Source: a bacterium
GTDB lineage: Bacteria > Thermosulfidibacterota > Thermosulfidibacteria > Thermosulfidibacterales > Thermosulfidibacteraceae
Assembly: GCA_027022065.1 (NCBI GenBank)
Contig: JALVZS010000238.1
Span: 9,690 to 17,774, forward strand
Direction of reading: 5' to 3'
DNA: 8,085 nucleotides
Below, piece by piece: positions 1 to 5,672 of this stretch. The position numbers were made by a program, and so were the translations under genes. The first letter of the stretch is position 1, and each line of letters begins with the position of its first letter. The notes beneath the pieces were generated by a model that saw only the letters and a program-made list of their open reading frames with translations, made no database searches and had not been told where the DNA came from.

Positions 1-944
1 GCAAGCACCGTGGGCTCTATAAGCCCAGAAATTTCTGGCATGTTCACCTGCCAGGAGACCTCAAATGAGGAAAGCCCTACAGGAGACTTCTTCCACTCCC
101 TGATGGTTTCCGAAAACAGGTTAATAGCAGAGATTACGGGAACGTTGAGCTTTTTTAGGTATTCCTTGGTTTCTTTTCTTGTTGATGCGCTCATCTTAAA
201 GGCAAAGGAAACAAGCACCTCAACGGGCACCTTCTCATCCAAAAGGAACTTAACTCCTTTGTAGGCGGGATAGCTGTAAAAGGCTACAACTCCCAGGCCC
301 GATTTTTCAATCCTGTCTATTATCCTGTCAATAAATGTGCGCTCCAGAGGATCCAGATACGCTTGGTAGAAGAGCAGGCCCACCCAGTATTTGGGTTTAA
401 ATATGTGATTTTCATACCACGTCTTATATCTGGAAAAGTGTTCAAATATCTTTGGGGCTTTGGGATGGTATATACCCGTTTTTGGAAGCACTAAAGGCTC
501 TTTGAAGCTTATCTTCCTTCCTGCCAGATGCAGGCTATACCTGATCAAGTTTTCGTAGTTTTCCCACAGAGGATTGGCGTAGTACTCCTTCAACCTTTGA
601 TCAAATATGAAGCCCTTTTCTTTCAGCTTTTTGTCGTTCACAGAAGAGTTCACGCAGTAGATCCTGCCGGAAAAACCTCTCTTTTTGAGCTTAAGGGCCA
701 CATCTGCTAGCCTTGGGAGCATCACATCCACAATTAAAACCTTTGCTTCCAAGGCACACTTTAGAATATCCTGCTTTGGGCTTTCCTCATCAACAACGCA
801 CACATCATCTTTAAAAGGAGATCGCTTCAGCACCTCTTCAATGCTGTGGGACCTGTAGCTTCCCACCACAAAGGCCACATCTTTTGCCCACAATGGAAAA
901 CAGTACAAAAGCGCAAGAATAACCGTGATGCTAATCCGGAACAT
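1..944 (-). CDS. Exported CobN-like chelatase large subunit (N-terminal part, cut by window edge)
   Basis: This is the N-terminal 314 residues of a CobN/BchH-type tetrapyrrole metal-chelatase large subunit; the family usually exceeds 1,100 residues, so most lies outside the window. The ATG at 944 is the first start after an in-frame TAG two codons upstream, and it overlaps the DUF2149 gene by 14 bases. Residues 1-20 (MFRISITVILALLYCFPLWA) form a Sec signal peptide with a likely cut after Ala20, so the protein should be periplasmic, unlike cytoplasmic CobN. Family-like stretches are GIYHP (157-161), WVGLLFYQ (187-194) and the WQVNMPEISGLIEP segment (298-311), which resembles the conserved CobN segment around a Pro-Glu-x-x-Gly motif. 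It is the last visible gene of the riboswitch-controlled operon. The known exported relative is HmuS of Bacteroidetes haem loci. Whether this protein inserts or removes metal, and from which tetrapyrrole, cannot be told from the sequence. The family call is firm. Confidence 0.87.
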   Translation of the reverse strand, partial: MFRISITVILALLYCFPLWAKDVAFVVGSYRSHSIEEVLKRSPFKDDVCVVDEESPKQDILKCALEAKVLIVDVMLPRLADVALKLKKRGFSGRIYCVNSSVNDKKLKEKGFIFDQRLKEYYANPLWENYENLIRYSLHLAGRKISFKEPLVLPKTGIYHPKAPKIFEHFSRYKTWYENHIFKPKYWVGLLFYQAYLDPLERTFIDRIIDRIEKSGLGVVAFYSYPAYKGVKFLLDEKVPVEVLVSFAFKMSASTRKETKEYLKKLNVPVISAINLFSETIREWKKSPVGLSSFEVSWQVNMPEISGLIEPTVL

Positions 945-1260
945 ATACTATTCTTCCGTCCTTTAGTCTGTATGCGGTTCCTATCCTCTCTCCTACGATG
1001 CCCTGTGCACTTTTCCCTGCACCTTTGTAAATTTTTATCTCCTTTCCCTTCTTAACAATTATCTCTATCCTTCCTTTTGCGTCCCTTTTGAATATGGTTA
1101 TCTCACTCTTTTTACTGAGGAGGTCCGACACCTTCAAAGCGGTTAGAAGTGCAAGCATAAACCCCAGAACCATAACCAGCGCAAGGTCAAAGAGATTGGC
1201 AACCCCCGTTAAGGGATCCTCATCAACCGTTCTGTGTCTTCTTTTCATAAATCTTGCCAT
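931..1260 (-). CDS. DUF2149 family single-span membrane protein, possible ExbD/TolR-like partner
   Basis: This 109-residue protein has the DUF2149 signature DPLTGVANLFDLALV (15-29). A basic cytoplasmic N-terminus (MARFMKRRHR) is followed by one membrane span at about 24-45, then a small, presumably periplasmic, domain rich in Lys, Ile and Gly. Asp25 sits at the cytoplasmic edge of the span, as does the essential Asp of ExbD/TolR/MotB-type stator proteins. This suggests, but does not prove, that it is the ExbD-like half of a proton-driven unit with the MotA-like protein encoded just upstream. Its start overlaps that gene by 38 bases and its stop overlaps the CobN-like gene by 14, so translation is probably coupled. 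The start at 1260 is the first Met; Met5 (ATG at 1248), with an AAAGGATGG stretch ahead of it, is an equally possible start. The family has no firmly assigned biochemical function. Confidence 0.85.
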   Translation of the reverse strand: MARFMKRRHRTVDEDPLTGVANLFDLALVMVLGFMLALLTALKVSDLLSKKSEITIFKRDAKGRIEIIVKKGKEIKIYKGAGKSAQGIVGERIGTAYRLKDGRIVYVPD

Positions 1261-1789
1261 CCTTTAACGCCCTCTCTGCCATGTATTCCATAAAGGCCAG
1301 GTCTTCGTGTATCCACTTCTGCTTAACCGTTGCTAGAATGTAGGCAATTACTGCGGCGGCAAGTCCCACCACTGTTGTTGTAAAGGCGATTATCATGCTG
1401 GATGTGAGCTGCTCTATCTTTCCCTGGGATAGGGCTGCAAGCCCTGTCCCCATGGGAATAAGCGTTCCCATAAGCCCCAGACTGGGGCCAATTCTTACGA
1501 GCATCTTCAGCCTGTCCAGCGGAGAAAAGGCCCTTTCCTCAAATATTCTCAAGAGCTTTTCCACCTCCACATCATCGCATCCGGCCTCCAAAAGGGATTC
1601 AAACCTTTCGCTGAACAAGGCGATGAGCCTTTTTTCGCCTCTCCTTCTTTTAAAGAACTCTCCCAGGGTTTCTCCCGCTAGGTATACGGAGTAGAAGAAG
1701 ATCACCAAAAGTCCCGCAAGAACGGGGATAAACAGAAGGGACGAGATGAGGTAAAGCACGGACTGAAACAGGGCCACCAGCTTAACCAT
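1223..1789 (-). CDS. MotA/TolQ/ExbB family proton channel protein
   Basis: This 188-residue inner-membrane protein has the three-span plan of the ExbB/TolQ family: span 1 at about 12-38, a cytoplasmic stretch at about 45-95, span 2 at about 97-120 and span 3 at about 131-153. The family core is visible as RIGPSLGLMGTLIPMGTGL (99-117) and the Thr-rich IIAFTTTVVGLAAAV (133-147). Such proteins form a pentameric channel around an ExbD/TolR-type partner and turn the proton gradient into mechanical work on TonB, Tol-Pal or flagellar rotors. Here the partner is most likely the DUF2149 protein encoded next. The gene overlaps the DUF2162 gene by 8 bases and the DUF2149 gene by 38. No TonB gene is in the window, so the energised target could be TonB encoded elsewhere or the exported CobN-like protein. 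The family call is firm; the target is inference. Confidence 0.9.
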   Translation of the reverse strand: MVKLVALFQSVLYLISSLLFIPVLAGLLVIFFYSVYLAGETLGEFFKRRRGEKRLIALFSERFESLLEAGCDDVEVEKLLRIFEERAFSPLDRLKMLVRIGPSLGLMGTLIPMGTGLAALSQGKIEQLTSSMIIAFTTTVVGLAAAVIAYILATVKQKWIHEDLAFMEYMAERALKDGKIYEKKTQNG

Positions 1790-2432
1790 GGGTTCTTATC
1801 CCCCTCAGCACTCCCAATAGCATTACAAGCAGGGTACCAAAAAGTAAAAGTGGCGTTTTGGGAGGAAGGCTGTAGGAGCTCTTTATACCCATGCTGTAGA
1901 CCTTTTTGAAATCTCTGTAGTACCTCGCTCCTGCAAGAAGCAGGATGTAATAGGTCCCCGCTGTTGCCATAACCTCCCAGGGCGAGACTTTTAAAAATCT
2001 TCCAACTGCAAAGAACACCAAAATGCTTGAGGAGAAAATGGTATAAGCGGATAGGGCAATGAGCCAGGAAGGTTCATTTGTTAAAAGGGTTGCAGTGTAT
2101 ATGGAAAAGACAATGGTTAGGAGGCAGAAGGGGCAGGGAAGGAGAAGGAGGTAGGAGATGTGATCTTTTTCCTTCCTACCCCAGCTTATAAAAGACCACA
2201 CGATCAGTCCAACTGCAACAGCTAGGTGGAAGTAAACGGCATATCTTGAAGCTTTTATTATGTGGCTTGCCGCTATAAGTTTCACGATACCAAAGGAAAG
2301 CCCAAACACAGTAAGGTAGCCGGCAAGGGTCAGGGCCAGTTGTTTTATTCCCATGCTTGCTAAAGCAAGTCCCACCCTTGCCGCATAGGCTGCGAAGGCC
2401 ACTGCAAGCGCCCATATCAGGTACTTCTCCAT
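1782..2432 (-). CDS. DUF2162 family multi-pass membrane protein with a CPFC motif
   Basis: This is a 216-residue, strongly hydrophobic protein with about seven predicted membrane spans (roughly 5-25, 33-52, 66-83, 93-115, 123-145, 153-170, 193-210). The most distinctive motif is LLPCPFCLLTIVFS (97-110), whose Cys100 and Cys103 lie inside or at the edge of a span. This Cys-Pro-x-Cys block and the company of MotA-like, DUF2149 and CobN-like genes fit the DUF2162 family of putative transporters. His57, His69 and His91 are nearby candidates for metal binding. Its ATG overlaps the receptor stop codon by one base (TGATG), so the two are translationally coupled. A role in moving a metal ion or an electron across the inner membrane for the periplasmic chelatase is plausible but not demonstrated. 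I am confident of the topology, and moderately confident of the family name. Confidence 0.78.
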   Translation of the reverse strand: MEKYLIWALAVAFAAYAARVGLALASMGIKQLALTLAGYLTVFGLSFGIVKLIAASHIIKASRYAVYFHLAVAVGLIVWSFISWGRKEKDHISYLLLLPCPFCLLTIVFSIYTATLLTNEPSWLIALSAYTIFSSSILVFFAVGRFLKVSPWEVMATAGTYYILLLAGARYYRDFKKVYSMGIKSSYSLPPKTPLLLFGTLLVMLLGVLRGIRTHG

Positions 2433-4432
2433 CAGAAGCTAACCTCCAGTCCGAATCTCCAGGTCCTTCCTGGCATGGGATAGTACTTTACGAAAGAGTA
2501 ATCCTTATCAAACAGGTTGTCTATTTTTACAAAGAGCTTAGCGTGTTTACAGGGCTTCCATGTTATTCCGGCGTTGAACACGGTAAATCCGCCTTTGCTC
2601 ACAGCCTTTCTGTAGTGGGAGCTTTTCCAATTCCACTCCTGCACCTTTTGCCTTCCCACATAGAAGAACGCCACATTTGCCATGAGCTTCTCTGGAAGCC
2701 CTATATCAATACCGCCTGTAATGTTCCACTTGGAGATGTAGGGTACGGTTTCATCCTCAAGCTCTTTTTTATACCTGTCGTCGTCAATCCTTCTCTTTAG
2801 GTAGGTTATGCCGTTTATATGAGGCCTGATAACAAAGGGAAGCTCAAACAGCTCACCAATGTCGTAGGATGCGTAAAACTCTACTCCCTCTAAAGTGGCT
2901 CCATCTACATTTTTGTAAGTGGTCCAGGTGCAGTCGCCGTTGACGCATGTTGAGAAGCCTCCTGCTATTCTGTCGTCGTAATCGGTGTGGAAGATATCTA
3001 TCCCTGCTTTTAGGCTTCCCTTGGAAACATCAATACCTGCTTCATACGTTGTGGATTTTTCGGGATCTAGGCTGGGGTTGCCTATTATTTTACCCCAGCT
3101 TCTGACAAAGTATCCCGAAAGCTCATCTGCCGTAGGTGTTCTGAAGGCAGTTCCCACGGCTGCCCTTAACTTCAACCAGTCAAAGGGCATGTAAGATGCC
3201 CCAATTCTCCATGTAACGTGATCGTAGTCCTCTTCGCTGGTTTTCAAAACCATCTGCTGGGTGGGCCTTAGCTCTTCCTCCCAGTAGTCGTACCTGATTC
3301 CCGCAAGGATGTAGAACCTTCCCAGTGTCAGCTCTCCCTGTAAGTATCCAGCATAGTTGTCATAGGCAGCATTAGGGGAGTAGGGTGTTCCCTTTGGATA
3401 TTTGGCGTTTTTTGTCCTTATCCCATCCCAATCTGCTCCTAGAGTTATCCTTAAGAAGCTTTTGGAGCTTAGCACTCCCCTTAGCCTTATCCCCTGGGTG
3501 TTGGTTATGGTCTTTGTCTTTTTGTATCCCCAGGTCATAGATGGATCGTGCCACTCATTGGAATCCTGAACGTAGTAGTAGCTTACATGGGTGGAGAGCC
3601 ACCTGTTCCACCGGGCATCATAGGCCAAAGATATGTACTTCCTTCTAACATCCTTGTAGTTGTCTTTATCGGGAGAGTATGTAGGCCCTGGATTCCCTAC
3701 ACGCCAGAACTCTGTAAACTGCCCGACAATGCTGATCTCGTGCTCTTTCAAGGGAGAAAATCCAAGCCTGAAGCCACCCTTCCAGTCGTGGTAGTCTGTG
3801 TTGTCTATCTCGTCTCCGTCTCCCGTTTCGTAGTCGTTTCGGTGGCTTTTGGATACAGAGAGGGAGTAATTGAACCTGCCCACCTCTCCCTGGGAGGAGA
3901 ACCACTGCTTGTTATAGTTCCAGCTTCCAAGTTCAACGCCTTCGGAGAAGGTGGGCTTGCCCTTTCCCCTTCTCGTTATGACATTTATCACGCCTCCCAT
4001 GGCGGCGGATCCGTATATGACGGAGGCAGGACCCCTCACTATCTCTATCCTCTCCACATCCTCTAGAGGTATCTCCGCCACATTGCCCGTTCCCGCCCTG
4101 TGGCCGTCAACGAGGATGAGAACCCTTCCCTTTATGTCTGTCCCGTGGGCATCTGTTCTAAAGCCCCTTATGCCAACGCTGGTTAAGAGCCCTGGATACT
4201 TGTGGATGTGACCTGCCAGCTTTTCCTCCAGAAGCTCCCCGAGGTTGTTTGCGTGGGACTGCTCAATCTCTTCTCTAGTTATCACCTGCACATTCACAGG
4301 AAGCCTTGTTACAGGCGTTTCAACGGCTGTGGCGGTCACCACCACCTCTTTGAGCCTTTTGACCCTTTCCTGGGCACCGGCCGAGACAGCAAGGGAAAAA
4401 AGCACGAAGAAGACCAGACACTTTCTGAGCAT
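2432..4432 (-). CDS. TonB-dependent outer-membrane receptor, BtuB-like by regulation
   Basis: This 666-residue receptor should carry a scarce ligand across the outer membrane using TonB energy. Residues 1-20 are a signal peptide (MLRKCLVFFVLFSLAVSAGA). A TonB-box-like KEVVVTATA follows at 28-36. The plug domain spans about 40-155 and ends with the typical RGPASVIYGSAAMGGVINV (133-151). The remainder is a beta-barrel with typical C-terminal blocks: NPSLDPEKSTTYEAGID (452-468), DNLFDKDY (638-645) and a terminal GLEVSF ending in Phe. The ATG at 4432 was chosen because GGAGG lies 6 bases upstream and the signal peptide begins there; the longer reading frame from 4552 would run through the riboswitch terminator. 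Two cysteines, C496 and C501, could form a disulfide in an outer loop. The cobalamin riboswitch upstream makes a corrinoid or cobalt chelate the likeliest ligand. A haem-type ligand remains possible, since the downstream genes resemble a haem module. Confidence 0.93.
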   Translation of the reverse strand: MLRKCLVFFVLFSLAVSAGAQERVKRLKEVVVTATAVETPVTRLPVNVQVITREEIEQSHANNLGELLEEKLAGHIHKYPGLLTSVGIRGFRTDAHGTDIKGRVLILVDGHRAGTGNVAEIPLEDVERIEIVRGPASVIYGSAAMGGVINVITRRGKGKPTFSEGVELGSWNYNKQWFSSQGEVGRFNYSLSVSKSHRNDYETGDGDEIDNTDYHDWKGGFRLGFSPLKEHEISIVGQFTEFWRVGNPGPTYSPDKDNYKDVRRKYISLAYDARWNRWLSTHVSYYYVQDSNEWHDPSMTWGYKKTKTITNTQGIRLRGVLSSKSFLRITLGADWDGIRTKNAKYPKGTPYSPNAAYDNYAGYLQGELTLGRFYILAGIRYDYWEEELRPTQQMVLKTSEEDYDHVTWRIGASYMPFDWLKLRAAVGTAFRTPTADELSGYFVRSWGKIIGNPSLDPEKSTTYEAGIDVSKGSLKAGIDIFHTDYDDRIAGGFSTCVNGDCTWTTYKNVDGATLEGVEFYASYDIGELFELPFVIRPHINGITYLKRRIDDDRYKKELEDETVPYISKWNITGGIDIGLPEKLMANVAFFYVGRQKVQEWNWKSSHYRKAVSKGGFTVFNAGITWKPCKHAKLFVKIDNLFDKDYSFVKYYPMPGRTWRFGLEVSF

Positions 4433-4435
4433 CCC

Positions 4436-4443
4436 TTCCCTCC
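4436..4443 (-). promoter_or_regulatory. Ribosome binding site deciding the receptor start
   Basis: The minus strand reads GGAGGGAA, with the GGAGG core 6 bases before the ATG at 4432. It lies downstream of the intrinsic terminator, so it is present only in read-through transcripts. This supports the start at 4432 over the upstream in-frame ATG at 4552. Confidence 0.8.
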
Positions 4444-4457
4444 GCAAGTTTTTTTGT

Positions 4458-4497
4458 AAAAACAAAAACGCCCCGGCCCTCAGAGAGAGCCGGGGCG
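4458..4497 (-). terminator. Intrinsic terminator of the riboswitch expression platform
   Basis: On the minus strand CGCCCCGGC (4497-4489) pairs perfectly over 9 bp with GCCGGGGCG (4477-4469) around an 11-base loop, and the stem is followed at once by TTTTTGTTTTT (4468-4458). It sits between the cobalamin aptamer and the receptor ribosome binding site. That is the expected place for a transcription-attenuating riboswitch that stops synthesis when adenosylcobalamin is bound. Confidence 0.9.
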
Positions 4498-4540
4498 TAG
4501 TGTATTCCCCTTTGCCCACGGACCCCTCTCCCCGAGGGCC
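4475..4540 (-). promoter_or_regulatory. Candidate antiterminator pairing
   Basis: The minus-strand segment GGCCCTCGGGGAGAG (4540-4526) can pair along its full 15 bases, with two G-U wobbles, with CTCTCTCTGAGGGCC (4489-4475). That target covers the last base of the terminator 5' arm, the whole loop and the first three bases of the 3' arm, so the two folds exclude each other. A small hairpin directly after the aptamer, GGCCC-ATCA-GGGCC (4550-4537), would hide the start of the antiterminator and may be the ligand-stabilised competitor. The base pairing is seen directly; its regulatory use is inferred. Confidence 0.55.
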
Positions 4541-4552
4541 CTGATGGGCCAT

Positions 4553-4728
4553 GTTCCCGGGCCGGTCTCCTGGCTTCCGGATCGTCCTACTCGCCCGCGC
4601 CTTCCCAGAGCCTTAGGCTCCAGTGGCCTGTCGTCCCGCAGGATCTGTGGGACCAAGCGGGCTTTCGTCCCCGGTCACAGTTGCGGGCCAGCGCCGGATT
4701 CTCACCGGACTTCCCGTCACCCGGGAAC
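4553..4728 (-). promoter_or_regulatory. Cobalamin riboswitch aptamer
   Basis: The minus strand shows the conserved blocks of the B12 riboswitch in order: GGTGACGGGAA near the 5' end, CCGGTGAGAATCCGGCGCTG, GCCCGCAACTGTGA (4688-4675), GCCACTG (4627-4621), GGGAAGGC, and the 3' B12 box AGCCAGGAGACC (4575-4564). The closing P1 helix is a perfect 9 bp between GTTCCCGGG (4728-4720) and CCCGGGAAC (4561-4553). These RNAs bind adenosylcobalamin or another cobalamin and lower expression of downstream B12 or cobalt uptake and synthesis genes. It controls the receptor/DUF2162/MotA-like/DUF2149/CobN-like operon and is the strongest evidence in the window about that operon's substrate. Confidence 0.97.
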
Positions 4729-4734
4729 GCCAGC

Positions 4735-4763
4735 TTTACAAAGCTACTGTTACCAAATAATCT
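4735..4763 (+). promoter_or_regulatory. Candidate promoter of the UPF0282-radical SAM-ispH-rpsA run
   Basis: TTTACA (4735-4740) and TAATCT (4758-4763) are 17 bases apart and resemble -35 and -10 boxes. Transcription would begin near 4770, leaving a leader of about 18 bases. An alternative -10 is AATAAT at 4756-4761, with shorter spacing. It overlaps the divergent minus-strand promoter candidate, so the two may compete for polymerase. Confidence 0.4.
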
Positions 4764-4776
4764 CTAAACTGTGCAA
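4747..4776 (-). promoter_or_regulatory. Candidate promoter of the riboswitch operon
   Basis: On the minus strand TTGCAC (4776-4771) resembles a -35 box and TAACAG (4752-4747) a weak -10 box, 18 bases apart. Transcription would begin near 4740, about 12 bases before the P1 helix of the aptamer, which is a sensible position. The -10 match is poor, so the exact box is uncertain. Confidence 0.4.
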
Positions 4777-4782
4777 GGGGGT
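4775..4782 (+). promoter_or_regulatory. Ribosome binding site for a TTG start
   Basis: AAGGGGGT lies 5 bases before the TTG at 4788 and matches the anti-Shine-Dalgarno end of 16S rRNA with one G-U pair. An in-frame TAA at 4758, with no ATG or GTG between it and the TTG, makes TTG the only reasonable start for the UPF0282 gene. Confidence 0.7.
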
Positions 4783-4787
4783 GCGGC

Positions 4788-5672
4788 TTGAACATAGAGA
4801 TTTTGGGCGCCGACAGTATGGGGGCAAGGAGCATGGCCACCTTCGTTGAGGCAGGTGGCCACAGTTTTCTGATTGATCCTGGTGTTGCCCTTGGCCCTAG
4901 AAGGTATGGCCTCCCTCCTCACAGGCTGGAGTTTGAGGCTAAAGATGCCATATGGAGGCTCATAGAGGAGAGGGCGAAAGTGGCAGAATTTATAGTTATA
5001 ACCCACTACCATTACGACCACTACAATCCAGAAGGGTTGCATGTGTTTGAGGGGAAAGTTTTGTTTATAAAGGATCCCGAAAAAAACATAAACAAAAGCC
5101 AGAAGGGAAGGGCCAGCTATTTTCTTGAGAAGGTTAAGGGCATAGCAAAGGAGATAATCGTTGCCGATGGGAAAAGCTTAAAAATAGGCGATGTGGAGCT
5201 TGTTTTTTCTGAAGCCCAGCCCCATGGCTACACACCTAGGTTGGGCTGTGTGCTACAGGTTTTGATAAGGGAGGGTAATTTTAGCTTTCTCTTTACCTCC
5301 GATATACAAGGTGCGCCCCTTAAAGAGCACCTTGACTTTCTTCTGGAAAGTGGTGCCGATGTGGTGTTCATGGATGGCGCTCCCACATACCTCTTCCCCA
5401 CCAAGTTTTCCAAAAGTGCCCTTGATGCTGCCTTTTCCAATACAGCCTTGTTCGTTGATGAGGCACCCTTCAAGGCCCTTGTCATAGACCACCACACCAC
5501 AAGGGACATAAGGTACCAGAGGTGGTTTGAGGAGATTTTTGCTGTTGCTAAAGAGAAAAACAAAAGGATACTTACTGCTGCAGAATTCATGGGGAGGGAG
5601 AATCTGTTTCTGGAGGCAAGAAGGAGGGAGCTTCACAAGGGTGAGGGTAGCGCTTCGCATAACCAAGTATAA
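4788..5672 (+). CDS. UPF0282 family metallo-beta-lactamase-fold protein
   Basis: This 294-residue protein has the metallo-beta-lactamase fold and should bind a two-metal centre. The metal motif HYHYDH is at 73-78 (His73, His75, Asp77, His78). Other likely ligands are His146, Asp172 in the SDIQG block (171-175) and His235/His236 in the DHH motif (234-236). The N-terminus, with SMGARSMATFV (10-20) and IDPGVALGPRRYGLPPH (29-45), closely resembles the UPF0282 family, which I know mostly from archaea and a few thermophilic bacteria. It is not a standard beta-lactamase or glyoxalase II, and its substrate is unknown. The start is a TTG with a good ribosome binding site. The 3' end overlaps the radical SAM gene by 32 bases. 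It is divergent from the riboswitch operon, so shared function is possible but not shown. Confidence 0.86.
   Translation: MNIEILGADSMGARSMATFVEAGGHSFLIDPGVALGPRRYGLPPHRLEFEAKDAIWRLIEERAKVAEFIVITHYHYDHYNPEGLHVFEGKVLFIKDPEKNINKSQKGRASYFLEKVKGIAKEIIVADGKSLKIGDVELVFSEAQPHGYTPRLGCVLQVLIREGNFSFLFTSDIQGAPLKEHLDFLLESGADVVFMDGAPTYLFPTKFSKSALDAAFSNTALFVDEAPFKALVIDHHTTRDIRYQRWFEEIFAVAKEKNKRILTAAEFMGRENLFLEARRRELHKGEGSASHNQV
5621..5628 (+). promoter_or_regulatory. Ribosome binding site for the radical SAM gene
   Basis: AAGGAGGG inside the end of the UPF0282 gene lies 12 bases before the GTG at 5641. The spacing is slightly long, but no better start is near. It supports GTG 5641 over the in-frame ATG at 5527, which would add 38 residues with no family-like features. 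Confidence 0.55.

Noticed and set aside
1223-1260. Possible frameshift between the MotA-like and DUF2149 genes because of the 38-base overlap
   Set aside because: Both proteins are complete with normal ends for their families, and Met5 at 1248 would shorten the overlap; this is simple gene overlap.
2357-2800. Plus-strand open frame of 147 codons
   Set aside because: It is opposite the receptor and DUF2162 genes, and its composition is that of an antisense shadow with no domain features.
1-4432. Straight annotation of the operon as haem uptake
   Set aside because: The gene content resembles the hmu locus, but the leader is a complete cobalamin riboswitch, no HmuY-like haemophore is present, and no haem-specific motif could be identified in the receptor. 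Haem remains a fallback only.
4433-4552. Forty-residue N-terminal extension of the receptor from the in-frame ATG at 4552
   Set aside because: It begins at the edge of the riboswitch P1 helix, runs through the terminator, lacks a ribosome binding site and would bury the signal peptide. The ATG at 4432 has GGAGG and an immediate signal sequence.
4544-4849. Plus-strand open frame of 101 codons
   Set aside because: It lies across the riboswitch on the opposite strand and its sequence has no family features; it is a by-product of conserved RNA sequence.
5527-5640. Upstream ATG start for the radical SAM protein
   Set aside because: The added residues are out-of-frame translation of the UPF0282 gene end, and the family-like N-terminus begins at the GTG at 5641, which has AAGGAGGG ahead.
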